Positions 34,894-45,477 of a DNA stretch of 64,000 bases are shown here, one piece after another. Where the stretch lies: NCBI GenBank assembly GCA_963965975.1, contig OZ014414.1:2331501-2395500 (forward strand), written 5' to 3'. The stretch is from Xestospongia bergquistia (taxonomy: Eukaryota > Porifera > Demospongiae > Haplosclerida > Petrosiidae). Both the position numbers and the translations under genes were made by a program. The number at the start of each line of letters is the position of its first letter. Position 1 is the first letter of the stretch. The notes below the pieces were generated by a model. The model saw only the letters and a program-made list of their open reading frames with translations. It was not told the DNA's origin and ran no database searches.

Positions 34894-35964
34894 CTATTCA
34901 ATTATTTCTTGACCTGTGACTTTGTACTGTAGTGAGAGATTGATAGTACCCTTAAGGTAACGAAGTATTCTCTTTACAGCAGTAAAGTGTGCAACAGTTG
35001 GTGATGAATTATATCGTGATACAACAGCAACAGAGTGCGATATGTCCGGTCGTGTTGCTCTTGCCAAATGTAATATACTGCCAACCATGGACTGATAGAG
35101 AATCAAGTCAACTGTCTTACTGTAACCATCATCTTCAACTAGTTTGACGTTAGAGTCCATTGGTGTGGCAACAGTATTAGCGTCAGATAGTCCATATTTC
35201 TCCAGTAAATGGTGAATATATTGGCTTTGGCACATGTAAAGACTGTCTTTGGTTCTGTAAAAATTAATACCGAGGCAATAATATAACTTACCAAGGTCTT
35301 TCATTTTAAATGTTGATGTCAATGATTTCTTTAATTGTCTCATTTCTTCATCTGTTTCTGTAATAGCAATTAGATCATCAACATAAATAGCAATTATTTC
35401 AACTTTTTGATTCTTCCTTCGAGTAAATATACAAGGATCTGCTCCACTTTCTTCAAAACCTAGAGATTTAACATGTTGAGTGAGCTTTTCGTTCCAGCAT
35501 CGTGGAGATTGTTTTAAACCGTACAAAGATTTTTTGAGTTTACATACCAATTTTTCTTTTCCTTTCTGTACATATCCTGGAGGTTGCTCCATATATATAT
35601 CTTCATTCAGATCACCATTAAGAAATGCTGTGATAACATCCATCTGGTGTATCTTCATTCTTTTCTCTACTGCATAAGCAAGTATTGTGCGAATTGACGA
35701 ATAGTGAGCAACTGGAGCAAATGTTTCCTCGTAATCAATACCATACTTCTGTGTGTGTCCTTGTGCTACGAGACGACCTTTGAATCGCTCAATACTTCCT
35801 TGTCCATTATATTTTACCTTAAATATCCATTTAGAGCCAATAGCCGTTCTTCCTTCTGGTAACTGAACTAAGTCCCAGGTATCATTTTCGAGTAAAGATG
35901 CATATTCTGCATCTGTCGCTTCTTTTCCACTCTTTAGAGTTATGGCTTTGAAACGCTTCTTCAA
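34894..35964 (-). pseudogene. Copia reverse transcriptase
   Basis: 356 codons: TWDLVQLPEGRTAIGSKWIF, ERFKGRLVAQGHTQKYGIDY, ETFAPVAHYSSIRTILA, QMDVITAFLNGDL, LYGLKQSPRCWNEKL, IIAIYVDDLIAI and KDLGKLYYCLGI. The catalytic YVDD is intact. The frame starts after a one-base insertion in an A-run (about 35923-35926) relative to the integrase frame and ends at a TAG. Confidence 0.92.
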
Positions 35965-37072
35965 TAGTAGCTGGTTCTACAATCTTGCTAGCTTGACCAC
36001 ATGCCTGGTTGGCATAATCATCATGTCCATAACGAACTGGCGGCTTTCGTGATCTTTCAAATCGGCGTGGTGGTTGTGAGGTTGGTTCTTCATCTTGTGC
36101 AGGAGTGATTTGTTGTTGACTAAGTGCTGTGAGTAAGGTTGGTTGCTCCTCCTGGTCTAATAATTCTTGATTCTCCTCATGCACCTCAACCTCCCTTTCA
36201 ATTAACATTTCCTCATTATCTATCTCTGTATTTGTCTCTTCTATAGACTCAGAGTTATTAATTTCTTTTCCACCATAGTCATTCTCATTAAAGATGAGGT
36301 CATGTCTGACATAGCACCTCCTTTTCTCCTCATCAAAGACTGTGTAATTCTTTGTAGTTTCAGTGTAACCAATGAACCGGAGCTTGTGGGCTTTCTTATC
36401 AAGCTTCTTTGTATTGCCTTCCCAGACATGGGAGTAGACAACACACCCAAAAACTCTTATACGTCTCAGGTCAGGTTTCTTTCCAAACCACAATTGGTAA
36501 GGGGTGAACTTTGACTGGAGTGCTGTTGTCACCATCCTATTTCTCAAATAAGATGCTGTAGATACGGCTTGATGATCATCGATAAAAGTAATAAAATACC
36601 TGCTACCTCCAATTGATTCGGTTTGCATTGGACCACAAACATCTGAGAGAATTAATTGAAGTGGTTCTGTGGACCTAACTTCATTGAGTGGGTGGTGTGG
36701 TTTTCTTTGTATCTTTGCTTCTACACAAGCCTCACAGAAATCATACTTGCCATTAGATGGTATGTCGATACCATCAGCAATAGTACTCAGCTGTCGTAAT
36801 TGTTGAATATTGACATGTGCTAGTCGTTTATACCATAGATTTGTTTTCTGGTTATCCTCTTTAGTAACGTGAGCAGCTTGTTTTAAACACGGTACTATCT
36901 TACAGTCTAACTTGTACAGTTTTCCTACAAGTGATCCAACACCAACCAGTCGGTTTCTTTTGCTACGTATCCAGCACCTTCTTCCAAATGATGTTACGTT
37001 TCCATTGGACGCTGCTTCTCTAACACTAAATAAATTGGTTGAGAGTTTTGGAACATACAGTACATTGTTCAA
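35882..37072 (-). pseudogene. Copia integrase with internal deletion, plus pol linker
   Basis: The zinc finger reads LWYKRLAHVN...FCEACVEAKI: the first His of the HHCC finger is Tyr. The core starts normally (LILSDVCGPMQTESIGG, YFITFIDD) and then jumps at about 36573 to QAVSTASYLRNRM. That sequence lies after the second Asp and the Glu in other copia integrases. Roughly a hundred residues, including two of the three catalytic acidic residues, are missing. The rest (LWFGKKPDLRRIRVFGC, GYTETTKNYTVFD and an acidic linker) is normal. The element could not integrate by itself. Confidence 0.87.
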
Positions 37073-37102
37073 CCATCCAGTAATTCGTTTATGGTTTGGT
37101 AG

Positions 37103-38128
37103 CTAGGAGATAACTTTAATACCTCTGGTTCCTAATGCATTCACAGTATGACCATCCCCCAATCCCACTAACTCAGGAGTATCGAACTCCTTGTAATTTC
37201 GAATAATACTCCGTTGGAAAGTCATATGTCGACTAGCTCCAGAGTCTATTATCCAGCCTTCATCTTGTGTTTCGGCTGTCAATGCAGTAGCTTCGTGAGC
37301 AATGAACATGACCTGTGGCTCAGAATCTGATTCAGAAGGAACACTACTATCTGTCTTTTGTCCTGTTCTATCTGCTGTGTGTTCAGTGTGATGCTTTGGC
37401 CGCCGACGGCCACGATACTGTTTCTTCTTGGTTTGTTCAGGCAGTGACCTTCTGCAGTCTCTCTTGAAATGACCTACTTCTCCACACCTATAGCACCGTC
37501 TGTCTCCTCTATATCCGACTCTTGGTGCTGAATCTCTGCCAGACTTTGTCTCACCACTGGCTCCACTACTCTGCCTTTGTTCCTCGTCTAGCAATGTTTG
37601 CTTTACAAATATAAGGGTTAGTTCAGCATCTCCCCTTGCAAGTAGGGCTGTCACCAACGTTGGGTAACTCTCCTGAACGCATCGCAATAACACTGCTACC
37701 TTGTTTAGCTCACTAATGTTCTCTTCAAGAGCAGTTAACTGGTCTACTAGTTCATCTAGCTGTCTCAAATGGTCACGAATTGATCCTCTTTTCTTCATTC
37801 GAAGACCATACAGTTGCATCAACACATTAACTTTGTTACTGACTGTCTTTCTCTCGAATAATTGACACAGTGTATCCCACAGTTCTTTTGGATCTTTGCA
37901 CTTCATAACTGCTGGGATGTTTCTCTGTCCTATACATTGAAGTATGGAGTAGAACGCTTTCTGTCTATTAGCCTCATACCCTTGAGCAGAGGAACTTGCT
38001 GTACCGGTAACAAACTCCCATTGGCTAGCTGCCTTCAGTGCATGAGTCACCTGGAACTTCCAGACTTGCCAATCTTTATCATTGTTCAATTGAGGTATGT
38101 TACCAAAAAGTCTGTCGTTATTACTCAT
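37103..38128 (-). pseudogene. Copia gag, nucleocapsid and protease
   Basis: 341 codons: NDKDWQVWKFQVTHALKA and KELWDTLCQLFERKTVSNK (capsid), CYRCGEVGHFKRDC (canonical zinc knuckle) and GWIIDSGASRHMTF (protease DSG). The frame ends in a TAG at 37103-37105. The continuation LPNHKRITGWLNNVLYVP is in the same frame, so one stop separates gag-protease from integrase. The stop could be a decay mutation or a readthrough site. Confidence 0.88.
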
Positions 38129-38145
38129 GGTTCAGCTAGAGGATC

Positions 38146-38160
38146 CTGGGCTCATAACCT
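38146..38160 (-). promoter_or_regulatory. Copia primer-binding site (initiator-Met tRNA, internal type)
   Basis: Directly inside the 5' LTR the minus strand reads GGTTATGAGCCCAG. This complements an anticodon-arm sequence CTGGGCTCATAACC. Animal initiator tRNA-Met has CTGGGCCCATAACC there, one base different. Copia-type elements are known to prime from a half tRNA-iMet at this internal site. Confidence 0.6.
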
Positions 38161-38321
38161 GTACTAATATTGTTTAGCAAAGTATTATTGATTTCTTAAA
38201 TGAACTCCGTTTACAAGATGGAAAGTCAAATTATATAGACAGTATACAGGATGTGGTTAAACTAAGTAAACATACATTTAATTAAGCAACTAAGAATCAA
38301 AATAATAATACATTCATTACA
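38160..38321 (-). repeat. 5' LTR of the copia element
   Basis: 162 bp, near-identical to 34258-34419. Confidence 0.9.
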
Positions 38322-38461
38322 ACTTAATCTAGAGGAATTTATTTTACTAAAAATTTGAGAATTTCTCTTTCTATTATACCATCATTTTGAGTACACCTCT
38401 CTAACCTGTATGTGTGTGTGTACTTATATGTATATTTATATATATATTATAATAAAAATAA

Positions 38462-39410
38462 TCAGACTCTCATGTTTAGAGAGAGGGACATAAAATATAA
38501 AAATAAGAATCCCTGACCAGCAATAAAGATTATCATTATATATCCAATAAAGAGTAATTTGAATTGATAGAAAAGAACATTAGCTAGCCATCCTATACCC
38601 ATCACTATAGTAAGTGATATAGAAGTTTTTATCCATTGTCTGCTGGACTTCTTGTTATCACAATAGCCGTGACAAAGAACTCAATATTAACCTGAAAAGC
38701 AGTATTAGGTTACCACTGATTCATTGATTTATCCATTAAAATTACTAGAAGTAGTAGGACAACTGGTAAAATAAATTACCATATAAATCCTCTCTCAAAA
38801 TTTAACCAGCATCCACAAAAATGTATTGTCACTGAATATTTATAACTATATAACTCACGCAACCAGTTTTTTCATTTTTGTATAACAAGTAATGGGTGTG
38901 GTTTTCATCAGTACCCATAAGTATAATTAACATACATACTCCAAGAATGCCTAATAATTATCTTAGTAATTAATACATCAATGACTAGAATTAATAGAGC
39001 ATAAATTAGTAGTATAAAAACAGTATGTATTGTTTAGTACATGTGACATAGACCCTAATGAATTCAATCTATAAGACCATTAACATTCACATAAATGTCA
39101 CTAGAAACATGTTTTGCAATACTTCAGCTATTGTTGAACATACAAACTAAATTACACACAATGTTAGTAACCACATGATAATCACATGACCACATAGCAA
39201 ATATTTGCTTTGTTCAATACCCACTACAAATAGAAGTTGTGCTATCAATTACTACATAACAAACATAACATGAATATAGTACCTCATATTCCACAGTGAT
39301 CTATGGACGTATATATTATCAGCAATATGTGTGTGTATGATACCTCATACAAAGATAGATCAATATTGTCAGTAGTAGAGATAGGTATTAATTGAGATCG
39401 TTAAATTGTT
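38462..39410 (-). pseudogene. Adhesion-GPCR 7TM remnant, copy 1
   Basis: The minus strand shows, in order: TM1 (YLSLLLTILIYLCMR), TM2 (IAQLLFVVGIEQSKY), TM3 (VCSTIAEVLQNMFLVTFM), TM4 (GILGVCMLIILMGTDEN), the ECL2/TM5 signature CWLNFERGFIW followed by a stop, a TM5-end piece (VNIEFFVTAIVITR), and TM6-TM7 (KTSISLTIVMGIGWLANVLF, IAGQGFLFLYFMSLSLNMR) ending at TGA 38462-38464. CWL...GFIW, the TM3 pattern and the TM7 GQGF-type motif are adhesion-GPCR marks. Several stops and frame changes make it a pseudogene. The GAIN/GPS part is missing. Confidence 0.72.
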
Positions 39411-39626
39411 GATGCAATCAGCAACTTTGAGGTCTTGCTCATTACACAAATTTGGTGTACTATGAAAGAAGAGTCTTAAACTGTTCAAATGGTTGATTTA
39501 ACTAATTGATGAGCATTTGGGTTGCATACTTATAATTGGAAAATATGTCATATGCTGTTTTAATTTCTACCTTTCCATCTCTTAATGAAGTAAAGCACAG
39601 AGCTTGAATATTCTATCAATGAACAA

Positions 39627-40423
39627 AGTTTTAGTAACTGCTATGAAATATTTGAAAATAGAAGTTCTGCTCCCTCAAGTTATTATACAATTCAAGCTCC
39701 TAATGGTTCACTTATATCAGTCTATTGTGATATGGAGGGTAGTAACTGTGATGGTAAGGAAGGTTGGATGAGAGTAGCTTACCTTAACATGAGTGAACCT
39801 AATCCTACCTGTCCACCTGGACTAACAATAAAGCAATATAATAACATTGGATATTGTCTTTGTGGTAGACCAGTGGCTGAAGTTGGTAGTCAAACTTCAG
39901 TATTCTTCTCTACTTATGGAGATAGTTACAATGTATGTGGACAAGTGAGAGGATATCAACTTGGTTCTCCTGATGCATTTCTTCCATATAATGATAATCC
40001 AAACATTGATGCTATTTATGTTGATGGAATATCCATTACATATGATAGTAATCCTCGTAAACATATTTGGACATATGCATGTGGTGCATTTGCTGATGGA
40101 GCAAATATATGGGCTTGTACATGTAATACTGGCAGTACGGGAACAACTGTACCAAGTTTTGTTGGAAAGAGTCACTATTGTGAATCTGGAAATCCTGCTG
40201 TAACTACATTTATATAAGTGCCCTGTATTCTAACGATACATTGTGGGATGGCAAACAGTGTGGGATCTTAGAAGAGCCATGTTATATTTACCCAAAGATG
40301 CCGTGGTTCTTAAAAGCAATTAACGAAACTACATCACAAGATATTGAATTGAGAATGATGTCTAATGAAGGGACAGATGATGAAGATACTCCTGTTTATG
40401 TTATTGAACTCTACATCCGCTAA
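39627..40423 (+). pseudogene. Fibrinogen-like/HIWTY, copy F7
   Basis: It enters in frame at FSNCYEIFENRSSAPSSYYT, then QAPNGSLISVYCDMEGSNCD, GWMRVAYLNMSEPNPTCPPG, VCGQVRGYQLGSPDAF, KHIWTYACG and SFVGKSHYCESGNPA. A one-base frame change near 40212 follows; the tail continues as LYSNDTLWDGKQCG, CYIYPKMPWF, DIELRMM and YVIELYIR to 40423. The leader and first fibrinogen-like start are missing, and the sequence upstream is a decayed adhesion GPCR on the other strand. The C-terminal Cys pair is partly lost. Confidence 0.8.
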
Positions 40424-40734
40424 ATATATACCCAAACACAGTTTTATTAGAAGCAGTTTGCATAAGCTTGTTTAATGTCTAGAAAAGCTAAGATGTAGCA
40501 ATAATAATGCAAATGTTCAAAAATGTTTTAACAATTGTTCATTGTTTGCATATGTTATAAAACAAACATGTGCAGCATTACAACAAAGTTGTTATAGTGT
40601 CATACAAGTTACATGATTATTTAGTTTGTGTCACATGACCAGTACGTAAGTAGTCTTGTCTTTGTTTTATATCCTTTAAAATCATATCCACTTATTTCAA
40701 TGGAATACATTTGTTGAAAATAATTTTATGCTTT

Positions 40735-41160
40735 CTTGCTATCACAATAGCTATCGCATAGAACCCAATATTGACCTGAAAATACTACATGGTTACTAAT
40801 GATTGTTTCATTTATTCATTAAAATACTACAAGTATTATGATAATTGGTACAATAAATGACCAGTCACATAATTTAACCAACATCCACAAAAATGTATTG
40901 ACACCAAATTATTTACTCGCTCAATTATTTTTTCATATTGTATAACAAGCAGTGCATGCATGGGAGCGGTTTTCATTAAATGAATAATATAATCAACATA
41001 TATACTCAAGGAATACATAATAATTATCATAATAAGTGGACCTATACTGTACACTATAGTGCACTGTACTGTAGTAAGTACATCTTCTCTATACATAAAA
41101 ATAATACAAAGTGTATGTCTGAGCTCTACTGTCACAGTAGCCTTACTATTCATTAGATTT
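40735..41160 (-). pseudogene. Adhesion-GPCR remnant, copy 2 (TM4-TM5)
   Basis: The minus strand has a TM4-like stretch (SIGPLIMIIIMYSLSIYV), then SIHFCGCWLNY, and after a one-base shift DWSFIVPIIIILVVF, followed by VNIGFYAIAIVIARKHK. This aligns with copy 1 (HFCGCWLNFERGFIW, VNIEFFVTAIVITR) in sequence and order. The surrounding DNA (40735-41010) also aligns with 38640-38960. TM1-3 and TM6-7 are not visible. Confidence 0.65.
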
Positions 41161-41390
41161 TGTCATTACTGTTATAAGGTGTTGCAGTGTAAATTGAATA
41201 TGATATTCAAAATAAGGTAATGATCATTTTCATAAATGATCACAACTATTCACATTACTACTATACTTTGTCAATTGAGTATAAATATACGTAGTCCAAT
41301 GTTCTAGGCTGGAATATAGGATCAGACAAGATTATATTCAGGCAATGTAACTAACTTATATTAACTTATAATTATACATAATTGTGATAT

Positions 41391-42297
41391 ACTAGGTTAC
41401 TAGGAATAAACTACGATGAAGCGAACTATGCTTATGAAAGGGAAAGACTACGGGACTACTTCAATGTGACTGAGGAAGGTCAGCGAAGGTTGCCGTTACC
41501 AAACACACCTAAATTTGTTCCTGTACCAGCAAACATTAAGTTACTACTAAACCATTTGGCAGAATCAGACATACATGCACCACAGATCAAAACATGGACA
41601 GATCAAAATCCTATACTTTTTTGTGTCTGTAAACTAGTTCAGATTGGCTGGTCATCATCTATACACTCCCCCGAACTCCAACCATTTATGCAACGTCATA
41701 CAGAACTCAGTGTCATTGATGGATGCCTTCTTAGAGGTTCTAGCATCATCATTCCTCCTCAAGGTAGAAAATATATCCTCTCACAACTCCATGATACCCA
41801 TTCCGGTATTAGCAGGATGAAAGGTCTTGCTCGCTCCTACGTATGGTGGCCAGGTCTAGATAAGGACATTGAAAATGTAGTCAAGCAGCACTGCAATACC
41901 TGCCAGACACACCTTCCTACTCCACCCCAAACTATTATTCACCCCTGGGAATGCCTGCCATCCCCAGGGGATGGCAGGCATTCCCAGTAAAAATTTTTTT
42001 CCTCCTTATTGATGCCTATTCACACTGGATGGAAGTTCACATAGTTAACTCTACCTTGGCTGAAAGTACTATTAACACCCTCCGAAGTATTTTTTCAATG
42101 CATAGCTTACCACAACAATTGGTATCAGACAATGGTCCAGCATTTATCAGTCATGATTTTAAAGTATTCATGGACAAAAATGGTATCCGACACTCCTTAC
42201 TTCACCATACCACCCCCACTCAAATGGGCTAGCTGAACGTGCAGAACAGACTTTCAAAACTGCAATAAAGAAATTAGATGGACCACTCGAAACTGCT
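41391..42297 (+). mobile_element. Ty3/gypsy integrase fragment with a chimeric start
   Basis: A frame open from 41391 begins with unrelated sequence (GINYDEANYAYERERLRDY) and passes in frame into gypsy sequence: RRLPLPNTP, GCLLRGSSIIIPPQGRKYIL, HDTHSGISRMKGLARSYVWW, HCNTCQTH (intact C-x2-C). At 41945-41987 a palindrome replaces the residues that carry the first catalytic Asp. The core resumes as FFLLIDAYSHWMEV and LVSDNGPAFIS, with a stop before LAERAEQTFKTA. It breaks off at about 42297 directly against a fibrinogen-like remnant. No LTRs were seen. Confidence 0.82.
41945..41987. repeat. Perfect 43-bp palindrome inside the integrase fragment
   Basis: Arm 41945-41965 (ctgggaatgcctgccatccc plus c) is the exact reverse complement of 41967-41987 around a single A at 41966. 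The left arm is ordinary integrase sequence (HPWECLPS); the right arm is its inverted copy and replaces the HIDxAG segment. Confidence 0.93.
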
Positions 42298-42395
42298 GAT
42301 CTCCCATATACTAATGTTGGTCAGTCCAGGAGGACAGATAGCACTACATACTAACATATTTAGATAACCAACTCTAGTCCAACCACCTTTCCTGT
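42298..42395 (-). pseudogene. Fibrinogen-like/HIWTY, copy F8, short remnant
   Basis: The minus strand gives the GGWTRVGYLNM region followed by CPPGLTNI, about 98 bases matching 31625-31720 of copy F5. It is fused on one side to the gypsy fragment and on the other directly to the 70-75-bp repeats that normally lie far upstream of the gene, so exons 1-2 and the promoter are deleted. Confidence 0.68.
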
Positions 42396-42690
42396 CTCTT
42401 ATCAACGAATGTCTGACTGTCAGGGCTTCTCAAATATGAGGTTATAACACAATTTCGGTTTCAGTCTCTTATCAACCAACATCTAACTGTCAGGGCTTTT
42501 TAAATGAGAGGTTATAATATGATTTTAGTTTCAGTCTCATACCAACCAATTTCTGACTGTCAGGGCTTCTCAAATAAGAGGTTATAACAATATCATTTTA
42601 GTTTTAGTCTTTTATCAAACACTATCTTGTCATCTGAGCTTTTTAAATAAGAAGTTATTTCCTTTTTAGGTTCTTTGGCTTTCTCCTCTA
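42394..42690. repeat. 70-73-bp tandem repeat, about four units
   Basis: Units begin 'gtctcttatcaac' or a variant at 42394, 42464, 42534 and 42607. They are a diverged version of the 75-bp repeat at 33611-33890, and the sequence beyond (ctctaccagatctagtatggg) matches 33913. Confidence 0.82.
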
Positions 42691-43066
42691 CCAGATCTAG
42701 TATGGGACAAGAGTTCCATGGTCAATGGTTAATTCAACTTTAACTAAACGAGTTCAAGGAAAATTATTTTAAAGTCAACCTCAACAAATTGATCATCAAT
42801 AGACTCTTATCAGTCCTTTCTATGAATTTGAGGTTTCAACAAGTTGTGGCTGACATAATTAACCAAATCAACATATGAATAATGTTAATTAACAGTAGGT
42901 GTGTTTGTTCATTAAGTGACTACAGGAATCACACAACCAAGTACATTAGGTAATTAGTAATAAGAAGTTCTAACAATTATGTATGTGAATATAAATGTAG
43001 CTACTCTTAGCCAAATAGTATATATGAAGCAATAAAATGTAGTTTTGGCTGGCCCTTAACAAAGTA

Positions 43067-43103
43067 TATCCCTATTTCAATATGCTATATTGAAATAGGG
43101 ATA
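43067..43103. repeat. Perfect hairpin, 17-bp arms, 3-base loop
   Basis: tatccctatttcaatat, loop gct, atattgaaatagggata. No flanking structure identifies it as a terminator or transposon end. Confidence 0.85.
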
Positions 43104-43728
43104 ATAGAGTATCAGTGTTTGATGTAATATTTTTACACCACATCATTGTAGTGACATTATGTCAATATAATTATACTGTCTCAAAACTATTTTATTTGGG
43201 TCAAATAAACTAATACAAAATCAGAACTAAACTGAAACATTACACATAGTATATATATATAGTATATATAGTATAGTATATTATAATTATATATAGTATA
43301 TTAGTATATATAGTATGTATATAGTAGAAGTATGAAGATATTGACAGATGTAAATCACTTGGATAACATGTGCATACATTGTTTCAATTTCGCTACAACT
43401 AATATATAGCTAAGTCAAGATCACCCATCTCAATCTGTTATCAGCAAACTGAAGGCTTGATTGTACACAGTTTTCATTGTATAAGTAAAAGAGCTATGTG
43501 AAAGAGCTTAAAATAAGAAACAGTTTGTAGATAAAAAAATAAAATAAAATATTATGAGATTTAGTTTTGATGTATACTTGCCTTCCTCTAACTACTTCTG
43601 TCACCTCTATATATACCAGAATAAAATTAATGACAATTTTTGACTGCACATATACAGGCTTGTAAAAGATGAGGTAGAGAATGTTTGAAAAATATTTATT
43701 AAATTAATCTTAGAATGTTTAAAATTGT

Positions 43729-43729
<1 letters not shown>

Positions 43730-43772
<43 letters not shown>
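43730..43772. repeat. (AAT)n microsatellite
   Basis: About 14 uninterrupted copies of taa/aat. Confidence 0.95.
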
Positions 43773-43773
<1 letters not shown>

Positions 43774-45005
43774 TGTAATATTTTTTAGCCATTAAAAAAC
43801 AGATTAAGGTGATTAAACATAAATAACATAAGATATATTGGTAATATGTATATAATTGCTAATGATCTGCACCTAAGGTGTATGTGATGTTATATCTGAG
43901 TTGAAATATTTAACAGAAGTAATTCCAGAAGTTTTGCAGGATTGTAGGAGGAATGGTCAGTGTTATTGGAACAGATATTGAATTTCAGTTATCTTTAATC
44001 TACACCCATTTTTACCATTTTCTATGATATCAATATTCCCTCTTATTTTACACAAGGGCTATCAACTCTTTTTAAGCTAAGAAAGACCATATTGTATGCC
44101 CTTCTACTGCCTCTTAGTTTGTACATATATTGTCTTTGTACTGCTTATAATTATAAAACAGGCTACAAAAATAGGTGTCTTGGTTGAAATGACTGTTGAC
44201 TATACGTTTCTTTGACAGTAAGTTTTTACTAAACAGTTCTATGTTTTCAGGAAATGTACATGAAGAAACCAGTTCATCATTACTCAATGTTAACCCTTCT
44301 AAATCTATAAAATATTACTTTGTTTAGCTGATATTTGTCTCTATAATCTTATTATAGCAAGTAAAACCAGATTATTATGTATTGTGGGATTAACTTTATG
44401 ACATCATCAGTATGATAACACTTATGTAACAGAAAAGTTTCATACAATAAAAATTAAGTTATAATATAAGATCTTAATAGCACAAAGATATTGTTAAAAA
44501 ATTAAATATTAAAGAGTATTTTCCATGAATTTTATTACAATGATCATGAGAGAACTTTCAATATCTCTTAATTAATTGATTACTCTAAATCATATAAGAT
44601 GAAGCCCATCATCAAAATGCTTATGACATGTTATAGTTCTATCTTATAATGTATCTGTTTTCAATTCTCAAAGGTATCATTCATGAAGTAACAACCAGTT
44701 ACAATGATTTATGATACTAACAGTCAATGCAAAGCACTGTTTATATCATCTAACAAATCTGGATATATGGTAACAATCTAATACAATGCTAACATTAATT
44801 ATACAACAATTATTATAACTGTCACATTGAAGTTTTCTTAAATGAAAAATTGTTGAAGTGCCACACATTAATTACATGTTCATTGTATTGAAAGGAGTTA
44901 ATGTAATTTTATTTAGGTTTTTTCAAATAGTTAGTTACTCTATTTAGAAACTATACTTTATCAGCCTTAGTAATTTAACAGCCTTCGTGTCTTTCTTTAC
45001 TTCAA

Positions 45006-45430
45006 TCAATACTGACTACGCTTCCGGCATACACAGTAACAAAATACACATTTGCACAGAAACCCTGCAACTCCACAGAGAACATAAAGTACTGGAAACC
45101 AATTACTACTTGCTGTGGGAAACAAGTAAACAAAATGCATAACCACAATGTTTTTACATGTTAAATCTAGCTTTAAATGAAAGCTAATCACAGTTGATAT
45201 TTATATTTTAAAATTAAAATTTACCAGGTAGATAACCTATGACTTAATGATATTTAATTGTATAATTTTGTATCCACAATATAATTCTACAGCTTCAATG
45301 ATAGATATAACAATAACATACCTAGTCCATCATCTTCTGTAGTTGGTCCATCTATAGTTGGTCCATCCTGTCCTGTGATGAATGAAAAGAGAGTAACAGA
45401 CACAAACAAAATTACTGAGAATGGTCTCAT
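45006..45430 (-). CDS. Small two-exon Cys-rich membrane protein, copy 2
   Basis: Exon 1 is 45322-45430 and exon 2 is 45006-45112; GT/AG, phase 1, 71 residues. It has a signal peptide (MRPFSVILFVSVTLFSFITG), a short acidic Thr/Pro ectodomain (QDGPTIDGPTTEDDGL), one membrane segment (WFPVLYVLCGVAGFLC) and a Cys-rich basic tail (KCVFCYCVCRKRSQY). It mirrors the gene at 25934-26330 in leader, splice phase and layout, with the shared pre-ATG sequence ataccaggctaaa. The ectodomain holds two GPT-type repeats absent from the other copy. A perfect 13-bp inverted repeat lies at 45478-45510. Function is unknown. Confidence 0.7.
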
Positions 45431-45477
45431 TTTAGCCTGGTATAATTCATTAAGGCAGAGAAAGATCAGTAAAAACT

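Larger units (their letters stand above)
34258..38321 (-). mobile_element. Ty1/copia LTR retrotransposon, young but defective
   Basis: Two 162-bp LTRs (34258-34419 and 38160-38321) begin TGTACTAATATTG and end CATTACA; they differ at two positions by eye. On the minus strand the order is gag, protease, integrase, reverse transcriptase, RNase H, the copia order. Damage: a TAG at the gag/pol join (37103-37105), deletion of most of the integrase core, a one-base frameshift near 35924 and a TAG at 34894-34896. No matching target duplication is visible (left flank aatta, right flank actta). Confidence 0.92.
42700..45000. other. Intergenic; only simple repeats seen
   Basis: The first ~200 bases continue the F6 upstream flank (paralogous to 33950-34150). 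There is a 17-bp-arm hairpin at 43067-43103, a TATAGTATA-rich patch at 43245-43325 and a trinucleotide run at 43730-43772. No coding exon was recognised on either strand. Confidence 0.5.

Noticed and set aside
37103-37105. Programmed readthrough at the copia gag-pol stop
   Set aside because: The frame does continue after the TAG, but other lesions in the same element (stop at 34894, frameshift near 35924) make ordinary decay the simpler explanation.
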